From: Novosphingobium naphthalenivorans NBRC 102051
GTDB lineage: Bacteria > Pseudomonadota > Alphaproteobacteria > Sphingomonadales > Sphingomonadaceae
Direction of reading: 5' to 3'
DNA: 64,000 nt
Assembly (NCBI RefSeq): GCF_001590985.1
Contig: NZ_BCTX01000012.1
Location: 1 to 64,000, forward strand
The notes under the pieces: generated by a model
The model's database searches: none
Told to the model about the DNA's origin: nothing
Seen by the model: the letters and a program-made list of their open reading frames with translations, nothing else
Shown: piece after piece, positions 25,788 to 34,374 of the stretch
Layout of the letters: every line of letters starts with the position of its first letter
Position numbering within the stretch: the first letter of the stretch is position 1
Translations under genes and position numbers: made by a program

Positions 25788-26531
25788 ATGGCAGATCGCT
25801 TCAGACCAGCCCCACCTCCGACCGCTCGTGCTGGAATGGGAGCGCCAACAGCCGTCTTCGACGCCGGCCTGCGGTCTTATATGCTGGCGATCTACAATTA
25901 CATGACCAGTGGCGTGCTGCTCTCCGGCGTGGTTGCGCTGCTGGTCGCGAGCAACGTCGCCGTGAGGTCGGTGTTCTTCGCTGCCAGCGGAGCACCCACA
26001 TTGCTTGGTTGGATCGCGGTTTTCGCTCCGTTAATTCTCGTCTTCGTGCTCGGATTTGGTATCAACCGGCTTTCGGAGTCGACCGCCAAGTCGCTGTTCT
26101 GGGTCTACGCCGCCCTCATGGGTGTATCTCTGTCGACGGTACTTTTCGCTTATACGGGCGTAAGTGTCGCGCGCACGTTCTTTGTGTCCGCGGCAGCTTT
26201 CGCTGGTCTCAGCCTGTGGGGCTATACCACGAAGAAGGATTTGTCGGGCTTCGGCACTTTCCTGATCATGGGGTTGGTAGGCCTGTTGATAGCCATGCTC
26301 GTCAACATGTTCCTGCGTTCATCCATGATGGACCTGATCGTGAGCGCCATCGGCGTCCTGCTGTTCGCGGGTCTCACGGCTTACGACACCCAGAAGCTCA
26401 AGAGCCTCTATTTCGAAGTGGGCGGCAGCGAATTTCGCGGCAAGGCTGTCGTCATGGGCGCGCTGACGCTCTATCTCGATTTCATCAACCTGTTCCTGTT
26501 CCTGCTTCGCTTCATGGGGGACCGGCGCTGA
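25788..26531 (+). CDS. Bax inhibitor-1 / YccA family membrane protein
   Basis: A 247-residue inner-membrane protein with seven hydrophobic helices (from about residue 35 to 240) of the Bax-inhibitor-1/YccA group. The family region near the end is clear (GVLLFAGLTAYDTQKLKSLY, then GALTLYLDFINLFLFLLRFMGDRR). The N-terminal 30 residues are Pro/Ala-rich and cytoplasmic. A GGAG ribosome site precedes the ATG. In other bacteria the family is linked to FtsH control and ion leak; two FtsH genes lie in this window. Sequence like its 3' end recurs at 32431. Confidence 0.92.
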   Translation: MADRFRPAPPPTARAGMGAPTAVFDAGLRSYMLAIYNYMTSGVLLSGVVALLVASNVAVRSVFFAASGAPTLLGWIAVFAPLILVFVLGFGINRLSESTAKSLFWVYAALMGVSLSTVLFAYTGVSVARTFFVSAAAFAGLSLWGYTTKKDLSGFGTFLIMGLVGLLIAMLVNMFLRSSMMDLIVSAIGVLLFAGLTAYDTQKLKSLYFEVGGSEFRGKAVVMGALTLYLDFINLFLFLLRFMGDRR

Positions 26532-26596
26532 TGTGGAGAGCGGCGTTCATGCCTAGACCTGCACCGGTTCGGAGCCCCTGGGCATCGCACTCTCGT
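26480..26596 (+). repeat. bax-aidB junction repeat, left copy
   Basis: The last bases of the Bax-inhibitor gene and about 65 bases after it resemble 32431-32546. Shared parts include CTCGATTTC-TCAACCTGTTCC, CCGGCGCTGATGTGGAGAG and GGGCATCGCAC. The half after the stop corresponds to the 3' end of the aidB gene (which in the right copy is part of an intact gene), so this left copy carries only an aidB tail remnant. Confidence 0.7.
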
Positions 26597-26720
26597 TCAG
26601 GACTCACAAACCCATTCCTGCTTTCGCCCGGCAGACGATGCGGCGTAAGAACGTTCGGCTGATTACGTATTCACTAGACCGTGAGCATCCCAGTCGAAGC
26701 TCGCAGGAGCGAGTGCTGAT

Positions 26721-26827
26721 TTGGGTTACAACGCGCTGATCGGGACAGGCATGGCGCTGATCTTCGGTGGAGTGCTGGCGTATACCCTGAAGACTGGAGA
26801 AGTGCCACTCGCGCCTTCTCATTTTGC
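26721..26827 (+). pseudogene. 5' part of a membrane-protein gene split by IS66
   Basis: The frame from TTG 26721 or ATG 26751 encodes a hydrophobic start (GYNALIGTGMALIFGGVLAYTLKTGE) and runs into the IS at the target repeat. Joined across one copy of the 8-base duplication it continues in the same frame into 31879-32365, giving a protein of about 197 residues with two membrane helices and a charged, soluble C-terminal domain. The product is not recognised. The start codon is uncertain. Confidence 0.6.
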
Positions 26828-26912
26828 GTAAGCGCTGTGCGGCCCCCACCTTGCGCGGGTGACGTCCGGCGTTGAACTTACGCGGCCTGATTTGGGCCGA
26901 GGCGCTACTCCT

Positions 26913-27365
26913 ATGATAATCCCGTGTGATGATCCTGTGAGCAAGGGCGCGCAGCGGTTTGAGATATTCACCGGTGCCGGCAAGCGGCGCGACTGGCCAC
27001 CGGAGGTCAAGGCGTCGATTGTGGCGGAGTGCTATGCAGGCAACGAAGGTGTCGGCGCCGTTGCCCGCCGCCATGGCCTTGACCCTTCGCAGGTTTATGC
27101 CTGGCGGAAGGATTTGCACAAGCAACTGGCGGACCAAGGATCGGCACCATCGTCTGCAGAACCAGTCGCCGCGACGTTTGTCCCCGCAGTGGTCGAGTTG
27201 GCCCCACAACCGGATCCGGCACCCTCGCGCCGAGCCCGGCGCAGGCGGCGTGCTCTAATGGCGGCGGTAGAATTGGAGATTGACGGCGTAGCGGTGAAGA
27301 TCGCGCGCGGCGCCGATGCCAGTGTCATTGCAGCGGTGATCGAAGCGCTAAAGGCAACCCGATGA
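26913..27365 (+). CDS. tnpA: IS66 accessory protein TnpA
   Basis: A 150-residue first protein of IS66 elements, with an N-terminal helix-turn-helix (WPPEVKASIVAECYAGNEGVGAVARRHGLDPSQVYAWRKDL, about residues 32-70) and an acidic C-terminal part (VELEIDGVAVKIARGADASVIAAVIEALK) typical for the family. The start at 26913 is chosen over 26859 because it is closer to the usual length. It overlaps tnpB by four bases. Needed, with TnpB, for transposition in characterised IS66 relatives. Confidence 0.92.
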   Translation: MIIPCDDPVSKGAQRFEIFTGAGKRRDWPPEVKASIVAECYAGNEGVGAVARRHGLDPSQVYAWRKDLHKQLADQGSAPSSAEPVAATFVPAVVELAPQPDPAPSRRARRRRRALMAAVELEIDGVAVKIARGADASVIAAVIEALKATR

Positions 27366-27718
27366 TCGGACCTGGTGCTGGCGCGCGCGTTATGGTCGCG
27401 ACGCGCCCAGTGGATTTCCGCAAAGGGCCCGACGCGTTGGCTGCGCTGGTCGGCAAGGAGTACGGCGGCGATCCGTTTTCTGGCGTGATCTATGTGTTCC
27501 GGGCCAAGCGTTCGGACCGGGTCAAGCTGGTCTGGTGGGACGGCACGGGCCTGTGCCTGATGGCCAAGAAGCTGGAGTCCGGCGGCTTCAAGTGGCCGGG
27601 CATCCAGGACGGCGTTATGCGGCTGACGGCGGCGCAACTCGGCGCTTTGCTGGAGGGTTTGGACTGGCGCCGGGTGCATGGCGGACGACGGCCGATCGCC
27701 CCGCAGATTGCCGGTTGA
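27362..27718 (+). CDS. tnpB: IS66 accessory protein TnpB
   Basis: A 118-residue protein of the IS66 Orf2 family. The conserved pattern is clear: RVMVATRPVDFRKGPDALAALV, VIYVFRAKRSDRVKLVWWDG, GLCLMAKKLESGGFKWP and the tail LTAAQLGALLEGLDW. Start overlaps the tnpA stop (ATGA). Its biochemical function is not known, but it is essential for IS66-type transposition. Confidence 0.94.
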   Translation: MIGPGAGARVMVATRPVDFRKGPDALAALVGKEYGGDPFSGVIYVFRAKRSDRVKLVWWDGTGLCLMAKKLESGGFKWPGIQDGVMRLTAAQLGALLEGLDWRRVHGGRRPIAPQIAG

Positions 27719-27749
27719 CGGGGCTTTTGACTGCTGATTCAATGCCTCC

Positions 27750-29069
27750 ATGCTCATGGAAGCGGACCTTCCCGAAGACATCGAAGCGCTCCGCGCGCTG
27801 GTCCTCGAACAGGCCCGCGAGCTCGATGCGCTCAAGGTTTTCAAGGCTGAGGTCGAGCGCCTGAAGGCGATCATTGATGCCCTGCAACGGCACCGTTTCG
27901 GTCGCCGATCCGAACAACTTGATTCCGATCAGTTCGAGCTGGCTCTCGAAGAGGTTGAGGCGGCATTGGCCCAGGCCGAGCACGCCTGCGACAAGGCAAG
28001 TCGGGCGCCGACCGAGCGGCCGCGCAAGACCAACCGCGGTTCGCTGCCCGCTCATCTCGAACGGATCGAGCAGGTCGTCGATATCGAGAACAAGGCTTGC
28101 CCCTGCTGTGGCGGCGCCCTGCATCAGATCGGCGAGGACGTCGCGGAGCGCCTCGATGTCGTGCCAACCACCTTCCGCGTCCTGGTCACGCGCCGGCCGC
28201 GATACGGCTGCCGTTCGTGCGAGAGCGCAGTGGTACAGGCCCCTGCACCGGCAAGGATCGTCGAAGGTGGCATTCCCACCGAGGCGCTAATCGCGCAGGT
28301 GCTGGTCGCCAAGTACGCCGATCACCTTCCGTTGTACCGGCAAGCCCAGATCTATGCCCGGCAAGGCATCCAGTTGGATCGATCGACATTGGCGGATTGG
28401 GTCGGCCGGGCCGCCTGGTATCTGCGCCCGCTGCGCGATCACATCCTCGAGCGATTGCGACGATCGGAACGACTGTTTGCCGACGAGACGACGGCACCGG
28501 TGCTAAATCCAGGGACCGGGCGGACCAAGACCGGGCAGCTATGGGCCTACGCCCGAGATGATCGTCCATGGGGTGGCGATGATCCGCCGATGGTCGCCTA
28601 TGTCTACGCCGCCGACCGTAAATCGGAGCGCGCCGAAGCGCATCTGGGAGACTTCGCCGGCATCCTCCAGGTCGACGGTTATGGCGGCTACGCAGCGCTA
28701 GCCAAGCGCCGACAGCAGGTCCAACTCGCCTTCTGCTGGGCACACGTCAGGCGCAAATTCTACGAACTGGCCGAGAACTCGCCGGTCGCGACCGAAGTGT
28801 TGCGTCGCATCGCCCAGCTCTACGTCATCGAGGACGAGGTGCGAGGGCAACCTGCCGATCAACGGCGCCAGGTTCGCGCAGAGCATAGCCGCGTCATCGT
28901 CGACGATTTGCGTCAATACCTCGACGCTCGCAACCGCCAGGTCAGCTCCAAGTCCAAGTTAGGCGAAGCAATGCGATACGCGCTCACCCGCTGGGATAGC
29001 CTGTCAGGCTTCCTCGACGACGGTCGGATCGATCTCGACAGCAACACCGTCGAGCGAGCGATCCGTCCC
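27750..29069 (+). pseudogene. tnpC: IS66 transposase TnpC, 5' portion (440 codons)
   Basis: The main IS66 transposase up to ERAIRPL. It includes the N-terminal coiled coil (about 10-45), the zinc-finger-like CPCCGGALHQIGED, the DDE segments DETTAPVL and VDGYGGYAAL, and CWAHVRRKFYEL. The last true codon is about 29067-29069; the next frame continues into foreign sequence and stops at 29291. The missing 67 residues are at 31654-31857. With the last catalytic Glu region at the junction (NTVERAIRP), activity is unlikely. Confidence 0.9.
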
Positions 29070-29102
29070 TTGCCGAAGCGTGTTTCATTATGCACTCCAT
29101 AT

Positions 29103-31175
29103 TCAAGTATCTGTAAACATTGGAAGCATATCCGCGTCAACAACGCGACACGGGCGACCCTTTCGGGCCATCGCAGATTTTACCGCTTCCGACATCAGAT
29201 CGGCGGAGCGGATTTGATGCGGCGCGCGCGGTACGACCTGCACCGCCGGAAGCACGCCGGTTTTGATGAGAAGTCTTACCGTATGGCTTGAGGTGCCAAG
29301 CGCTTTGGCCGCCTCAGTCATGGTGAGCCATTCGCCGTCTTTCACCGCAGACCGGTAGGCATCGATCCCTCGCACGCGCCGAACAGAGTAGACCCGGTGC
29401 GCCGTCCAGGTTTTGCCCTGGCCTGTAGGCAAGCCCATCCGATTGAGCGTCGCGGCGATATGCTCGTCGGACCAACGGCCCGCCATGCTGCGCATCACCT
29501 CCAGCGCATCCTCCGCTGTTGCACAACCGTGCTCGCCGGCTTTCGGCTTGCGAACCCGCAGTTCCGAGTGCTGACCGCCCCGCCAATGGATTGTGAGCAC
29601 GACGTCACGCACGGCATCATCGACATCGACGACGATGTCGGCGATCAATGTGCGTAGCAGTTGCTGGCGAGCGCGCATCGTCACATCCGGAGCGTTCCAC
29701 GCCGCCGACAGGTTTTCCGCCAGATTGGCGAACGCACCCTGATCGACCTCGATGGTTGACGGGTTTTCTGCGGGCTGGCGCGCCTCCAGATCACGGATGC
29801 GCCGCAATGCGGTTTCCCAGTTTTTCTCCAGCTGCGCCGCTATCAGGCGATTATCGGGATCACAGGCAGCGTAGCGGCGCTCGGCAAGGCGGGCCTCGTA
29901 ACGCGCCTGCTGGAGTTCCAGGTCGAGAATCTGGCGCTGCTCTTCTTGTCGTTCCCTGTGCATCCGCTCCGCCTCTAACGCGGCCTCGATCGCCAAGGGT
30001 TCTACCGCGCGTAGCAGTTCGCGCGCAACTGCTGCATCCACCCGTGGACCGCCGAAGGTCATGCATCGGGGCAAGCCCATCATCAGGTTTGGTTTGTCGC
30101 AGCGATACACCGGTCGGCTCTGCGGGTTTCCGGTATAGGTGACCGTCAGTCGCCGTCCACACCGTCGGCACGTCATGATGCCCGAGAGTAGCGCTCGGCC
30201 TCCTCGGCCGGATTTCACACCGCCGGCGCTGCCATAGTTGTTGAGTGCCAGCTGCTTCTGGTTGCGCTCGTATTCTTCCCAGCTGATGTACCCCTCATGG
30301 TGATCCTTGATGAAGACTTCCCAGGTCCCCACCGGCTTGCCGTGCCCGTAGCTCCGCCGGGCTCGCCCATCGACAATGGAGGTTCGCTTCTCGCTTTTTC
30401 CGTAAACGTAAACGCCTGCGTAGAAGGGGTTTTTGAGAACGGCGATGACGTTGCGATAGCGGATCGGCAACCATGTGAAGCTGGTCATGCGGCCTTCGTC
30501 CGACGGTCGCGGGAAGTGGATTTGATCGGCCTTCATCGACAACAGCACCTGACGCGCACTGCCCAGCTCTCGGAAGCGCGCAAAGATGAGCCTGATTACC
30601 TCTTGCAGGCGTAGATCGGGATCGAGGTCCAAGCCCGCTTCGCGGTGCCAAATGTAGCCGAACGGGACAGACAAGCGCAATTCGCCGCGGCGCGCCTTCG
30701 ACTTTGCTGCATCGAGCATTCGCGTCCTGAGAACGCCGAGCTCGAACTCGCTGATGCTCCCCTTCATTCCCAGGAGCAGGCGGTCGTTGGGCTGGCAAGG
30801 ATTGTACACGCCATCATGATCGATGACACGGGCTTCAACGAGCCCGCACAGTTCCAGCAGATGGTGCCAGTCGCGACCATTTCGCGCGAGCCTGGACGCA
30901 TCAAGGCACAACACGGCACCCACCTTGCCCGCGCACAACGATGCGACCAAACGATCGAAGCCGGGCCGCGCAACGGTTCCGCTCGCGGATCGTCCGAGAT
31001 CATCGTCGATGACTTCGATATCGGTGAAGCCGTGCTGACGCGCAACGTCGACGAGGTCGTATTGCCGTCGCTGGCTTTCCAGGTTGGCCATGACCTGGGA
31101 TTGTGTCGATTGACGCACATAGACGACGGCCTTGCGCTTCAGCAGCTGCGCCGGGATCAGATTAGCGTCGGTCAT
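29103..31175 (-). CDS. Large serine recombinase
   Basis: A 690-residue serine integrase. The catalytic domain (1-150) has AVVYVRQSTQSQV with the nucleophile Ser and the Arg of RLARNGRDWHHLLELC; the recombinase domain follows (about 170-280, VPFGYIW, YRNVIAVLKNPFYAGVYVYGK), then a zinc ribbon (ALLSGIMTCRRCGRRL, later CDKPN) and a coiled coil (about 395-450). Unusually, the C-terminus adds a MerR/excisionase-like helix-turn-helix (WLTMTEAAKALGTSSHTVRLLIKTGVL, about 620-650). It overlaps the upstream small gene by 14 bases. It should catalyse integration and excision of this element; the C-terminal end is near the left junction. Confidence 0.92.
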   Translation of the reverse strand: MTDANLIPAQLLKRKAVVYVRQSTQSQVMANLESQRRQYDLVDVARQHGFTDIEVIDDDLGRSASGTVARPGFDRLVASLCAGKVGAVLCLDASRLARNGRDWHHLLELCGLVEARVIDHDGVYNPCQPNDRLLLGMKGSISEFELGVLRTRMLDAAKSKARRGELRLSVPFGYIWHREAGLDLDPDLRLQEVIRLIFARFRELGSARQVLLSMKADQIHFPRPSDEGRMTSFTWLPIRYRNVIAVLKNPFYAGVYVYGKSEKRTSIVDGRARRSYGHGKPVGTWEVFIKDHHEGYISWEEYERNQKQLALNNYGSAGGVKSGRGGRALLSGIMTCRRCGRRLTVTYTGNPQSRPVYRCDKPNLMMGLPRCMTFGGPRVDAAVARELLRAVEPLAIEAALEAERMHRERQEEQRQILDLELQQARYEARLAERRYAACDPDNRLIAAQLEKNWETALRRIRDLEARQPAENPSTIEVDQGAFANLAENLSAAWNAPDVTMRARQQLLRTLIADIVVDVDDAVRDVVLTIHWRGGQHSELRVRKPKAGEHGCATAEDALEVMRSMAGRWSDEHIAATLNRMGLPTGQGKTWTAHRVYSVRRVRGIDAYRSAVKDGEWLTMTEAAKALGTSSHTVRLLIKTGVLPAVQVVPRAPHQIRSADLMSEAVKSAMARKGRPCRVVDADMLPMFTDT

Positions 31176-31344
31176 CGCCGAACTCCTCGACGACGAGGCC
31201 GGCGGCCTGCATCAGGATTTGAGCGAGCGTGATTACGGCCTTCGCCCGTTCCGCATCGTTCATCCCGTCCACCCTGCGGGGCTCGAATATCAGGCTCATC
31301 TGTCTGCCCGAGGCCGGTGCGGGCCTGTCGTGCTTGTTCATCGA
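31162..31344 (-). CDS. Small conserved partner of the recombinase
   Basis: A 60-residue protein (MNKHDRPAPASGRQMSLIFEP...) ending 14 bases inside the recombinase gene. Small proteins with an MSLIFEP-like stretch followed by a helix of the form ERAKAVITLAQILMQAAG are often seen just upstream of recombinases of this type; I recall the pattern but cannot name a family. It is probably a regulator or directionality partner (inference). The in-frame ATG at 31368 is eight codons longer. Confidence 0.6.
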   Translation of the reverse strand, partial: SMNKHDRPAPASGRQMSLIFEPRRVDGMNDAERAKAVITLAQILMQAAGLVVEEFGDDRR

Positions 31345-31531
31345 CTTCCTCCCATGCGACTCCATCATCGCGTTGGGAGTTTGGTGAAGCAGCCACCGCG
31401 GTGACCAGCCCGTTCAGCTCGGTCAGCGCCGCGACATCAACTTGGGGCGGGCCGATTCTCATCTCGGCGCAGGCGACGGGATCCACCATCCACTCCGGCA
31501 TTGAAACGACAATGCCAGACGGGCCTTCCAC
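31172..31531 (-). CDS. DUF5372-like small protein of the recombinase element
   Basis: A frame of up to 119 codons. The conserved-looking part (MEGPSGIVVSMPEWMVDPVACAEM) continues upstream without a start codon (WHPYFGRKVSVRRVEERATGRFLRV), which has the HP-x-FG pattern of DUF5372 proteins found beside such recombinases. The true N-terminus is therefore unclear: GTG at 31531 is the first start, but the homology begins about 25 codons earlier, near the element's right junction. The C-terminal 50 codons overlap the 60-residue gene in another frame and may not be real. Confidence 0.45.
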   Translation of the reverse strand: MEGPSGIVVSMPEWMVDPVACAEMRIGPPQVDVAALTELNGLVTAVAASPNSQRDDGVAWEEVDEQARQARTGLGQTDEPDIRAPQGGRDERCGTGEGRNHARSNPDAGRRPRRRGVRR

Positions 31532-31653
31532 CCTAAGGAACCTGCCGGTCGCTCGTTCCTCTACCCGCCGAACGCTGACTTTCCGCCCAAAATAGGGATG
31601 CCAAAGATAGTGAACTTCCCGCTCTTCGCCGACATGGGCAGAATGAACGGGCG

Positions 31654-31857
31654 ATGGCGCTCAACCGCAAGAATGCACTGTTTGCCGGCTCCGATGAAGG
31701 CGGCGACAACTGGGCCGTCATCGCCTCACTCATCGAGAACTGCAAACTGTCCGGCATCAACCCGCACACCTGGATGACCGAGACTCTCGCCAAACTCGCA
31801 GCCGGCTACCCAGCCACCGCGGTCGGAGAGCTCATGCCCTGGACCTCCGTGGGCTGA
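31654..31857 (+). pseudogene. tnpC: IS66 transposase TnpC, 3' fragment (67 codons)
   Basis: The missing C-terminus of TnpC: ALNRKNALFAGSDEGGDNWA, ETLAKLAAGYPATAVGELMPW, then stop 13 bases before the right inverted end. It continues exactly where the 5' portion ends at 29069, so the recombinase element can be lifted out to give a normal 507-residue TnpC. Too short to be functional by itself. Confidence 0.9.
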
Positions 31858-31878
31858 AAACACCGCTTACCATTTTGC

Positions 31879-32365
31879 GCGCCATACGACGCCAAGGCTT
31901 TACTGGATAGTGGTGCTTCTCTGCGGCCTTCTTTTGGCGCTTAGCGTGAAGGTAGCACTCACGCCTATCCGGCGGGACGAAAGAACCGGTCGATTGGCGC
32001 TTCACCGCACCGCTATTGCCGCCGCCGGTGAGCAGGAGGGGAAACGTAGTGCAGACGAGAAGGCACAGCGTCAGCGTGAGGAGGTTGATCGTCGCTACGC
32101 GGAAATCGCCGGCATCTGGAGCGATGACGCAAAATGCGCGTCCGATCCCGGTTCTCAGCTCCGCATATCTGCTGACGGCTTAGACTTCGGGCACAGCCAT
32201 TTCCATGTGGAGGCAGTCGAGCTTAAGGGTGATACCCTCCTCCTGCAAGGGCATTACATAACTCACAGAGGCATCAAAGACGATATATTAACTGTAATAG
32301 TAATAGATCACTCTCCCATGCGCATAAAGATTTTTGATAAGTTGTATTTTATTTGCTCTTATTAA
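31879..32365 (+). pseudogene. 3' part of the IS66-disrupted membrane-protein gene
   Basis: After the right target copy the frame of 26721 resumes: a membrane helix (YWIVVLLCGLLLALSVKVAL), a basic/charged coiled region (GEQEGKRSADEKAQRQREEVDRRYAEIAG) and a beta-rich end (IWSDDAKCASDPGSQLRISADG, VELKGDTLLLQGHYITHRG). The composition becomes A/T-rich in the last 80 bases. A GTG at 31910 could start a shorter protein. The soluble part resembles lipocalin-like small domains only in general; no family is claimed. Confidence 0.6.
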
Positions 32366-32430
32366 CTATTCCCACGTTGTCGGCAGCGAGCTCCTGGGCA
32401 AAGCCAGCATCGTGGGTGCGCAGCCCCCTT

Positions 32431-32546
32431 ACTCGATTTCTTCAACCTGTTCCGTGTCGTTCCAAAGGGGGCCGGCGCTGATGTGGAGAGCGGCGTTCAT
32501 GCATCGCCCTGCCCCAGTGCGGAGCCCTTGGGCATCGCACGCTCTA
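32431..32546 (+). repeat. bax-aidB junction repeat, right copy
   Basis: Counterpart of 26480-26596. Bases 32431-32478 are like the last 50 bases of the Bax-inhibitor gene with small deletions; from 32478 on the sequence is shared with the aidB 3' end. So the mobile block 26600-32430 is bracketed by two diverged copies of one junction. Confidence 0.7.
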
Positions 32547-34146
32547 TGACAGCCCGCGCGTCGGTTAAACCGGGGGCAGCACCGTAGGTGAATCCCATGG
32601 CACCAAGCCTCGACCTGCAGAAGACCGGTGCCAGGGGGCTTTGCGCCAGGAGAAGGATCGCCGCCTGCGCGGCGAGCGCAAGCCGTTCCACAAGTTCTCT
32701 CGCGCGGGCTTCCTCGCAACAGTCAAGATCGATGCAGTTCAGCCATTGGTCATAATTCGCCTCTCGCCCGATGGGCTCCGCAAGAAAGGCTCGAAGCGCT
32801 TCTACCGCCTCGGGTTCGCGCTGCAGAACTCGGAGCACATCGAGCGCGACAATGTTGCCCGAGCCTTCCCAGATCGCATTGACGGGGGATTGGCGAAAAT
32901 GGCAAGGCATGGGGCTGCTTTCGACATAGCCATTGCCCCCCAGGCACTCCATCGCCTCCGCGGCAAAGCCTGGCAGACGCTTGCAGATCCAGTATTTGGC
33001 GACGGGCGTGAGCAGCCGTGTCAGCGGATCACCGGCGTCAAGCGCCGCAGCGATCCGAAGGGCGAGCGCGGTCGCGGCCTCGCTTTCTACCGCGAGATCA
33101 GCGAGCACCGCCGCCATGGCCGGATGATCGGCAAGACGGCGCCCAAAACATTGGCGATGCTGCGTGTGCCAGAGTGCCTGCACAAGCGCACCACGCATGC
33201 CAGCGGCCGATCCGACGACACAGTCGAGGCGCGTGTGCTGCACCGCCTCGAGTATCGTGGCAATGCCGCGACCTTCCTCTCCGATGCGCCAGGAGAAAGC
33301 CCGATCATATTCGATCTCCGCCGTCGCATTGGACCTGTCGCCCAGCTTGTCCTTGAGCCGCACGATTCGGAAACCTGTGTTGCGCCGGCCATCGGGTAGC
33401 CACCGCGGGACGAGGAAACAGCTCAGTCCCCGCTCTGTCTGGGCAAGGGTCAGGAAAGCATCGCTCATCGGTGCCGAGCAGAACCATTTGTGTCCCGTAA
33501 GCGAGAACGTCCGGCGTGCGCGATCAACCGGCTCGGCGCGAGTGGTATTGGCGCGCAGGTCGGAACCGCCCTGTTTTTCGGTCATCGTCATGCCGATCGT
33601 CACGCTCGCCTTGTCGGCGGCGGGCCGTGAAGCCGGATCGTAACGGGCGGCGAGGATACGCGGCAACCATTCCTCGGAGACTGCTGATTCCCTACTCAGA
33701 ACCGGCACTGCGGCGTAGGTCATCGTCATCGGGCAGATCGTGCCGGCATCCACCTGACCAAGAAGATAGCTCATGGCGGCGTGAAGCACATGGCCGTGCG
33801 ACGTGCCATCCCAAGCTGCCGCAGCGATGCCATTGCCAAGTCCCAAGCCCATGAGCTGGTGATAGGCCGGATGGAATGCGACTTCGTCGATGCGGCGGCC
33901 CTGGGAATCGTAATTTTCGAGGGTCGGGACATGGCGATTGGCTAATATGCCCCACGCAACCACCTCGGCCGAAGCCGCCCGGCGGCCCAGGCGTGACAGC
34001 CGCCTTTCGAGCTGTGCGCCACCCGCCCTTCTCACCGCTGCAGTCAAAGCCCGATCACTGGTAAACCAGTTGCCGACATCCAGGGCTGGTGTCTGATTGA
34101 ACACCTCATGCACATCAGGCGTGGCGAGCGGCCTTGATACAGGCAT
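32497..34146 (-). CDS. aidB: AidB-like acyl-CoA dehydrogenase-family protein
   Basis: A 549-residue flavoprotein of the acyl-CoA dehydrogenase fold, AidB subgroup (DNA-alkylation stress). Features: CPMTMTYAAVPVLSRE (about 138-153), MTEKQGGSDLRANTT (FAD-contact loop, about 192), GHKWFCSAPMSDAFL, CFGRRLADHPAMAAVLADL, and ECLGGNGYVESSPMPCHFRQSPVNAIWEGSGN near 430, all typical for AidB. The C-terminal helical tail of about 100 residues is also present, which in E. coli AidB binds DNA. Its 3' end is part of the repeated junction. The gene is alone on its strand; upstream 34147-34374 holds no gene. Confidence 0.92.
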   Translation of the reverse strand: MPVSRPLATPDVHEVFNQTPALDVGNWFTSDRALTAAVRRAGGAQLERRLSRLGRRAASAEVVAWGILANRHVPTLENYDSQGRRIDEVAFHPAYHQLMGLGLGNGIAAAAWDGTSHGHVLHAAMSYLLGQVDAGTICPMTMTYAAVPVLSRESAVSEEWLPRILAARYDPASRPAADKASVTIGMTMTEKQGGSDLRANTTRAEPVDRARRTFSLTGHKWFCSAPMSDAFLTLAQTERGLSCFLVPRWLPDGRRNTGFRIVRLKDKLGDRSNATAEIEYDRAFSWRIGEEGRGIATILEAVQHTRLDCVVGSAAGMRGALVQALWHTQHRQCFGRRLADHPAMAAVLADLAVESEAATALALRIAAALDAGDPLTRLLTPVAKYWICKRLPGFAAEAMECLGGNGYVESSPMPCHFRQSPVNAIWEGSGNIVALDVLRVLQREPEAVEALRAFLAEPIGREANYDQWLNCIDLDCCEEARARELVERLALAAQAAILLLAQSPLAPVFCRSRLGAMGFTYGAAPGLTDARAVIERAMPKGSALGQGDA

Positions 34147-34374
34147 GGTCGTCTACTCCGTTCCATCGGCGTCATGTCCAGCGGTGCAAAACTCCAGAGC
34201 CACTGAACGCCGGGCCTTCGTTCCCGCGAATGCGGTGGCGTCTCCGCAGTAGTTGAGCGGCGTCGGCCTGATCGCAGGAGGCCATTTCAATATTCGGTTC
34301 CTATATCTGGCGATCCCCGGTTCGAGTCCAAACCACTTTCGAATTCTTCACAAGCAGTCGGCGGACGCTGATCT

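Larger units (their letters stand above)
29070..31653 (-). mobile_element. 2.6-kb serine-recombinase element inserted in tnpC
   Basis: All sequence between the two halves of tnpC. It contains a large serine recombinase and two small genes on the minus strand, with little else. Junctions are placed by where the IS66 reading stops (ATCCGTCCC, 29061-29069) and resumes (ATGGCGCTC, 31654). No long terminal repeats are seen, as expected for serine integrases, which leave only a very short core; the core could not be fixed without an empty-site sequence. Confidence 0.85.
26828..31870 (+). mobile_element. IS66-family insertion sequence, interrupted by another element
   Basis: Ends GTAAGCG...CGCTTAC (left end at 26828, right end at 31870) match the IS66 family's GTAA-type inverted repeats, and both flanks carry the same 8-base target copy CATTTTGC (26820-26827 and 31871-31878). 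Inside are tnpA, tnpB and tnpC in IS66 order. tnpC is broken at 29069/31654 by the serine-recombinase element, so this copy is 5.0 kb instead of about 2.5 kb and cannot make full-length TnpC. Confidence 0.93.

Noticed and set aside
34300..34345. tRNA-like GGTTCGAGTCC sequence
   Set aside because: It looks like a T-loop, but only two of five stem pairs form and no acceptor, D or anticodon arms are found upstream.
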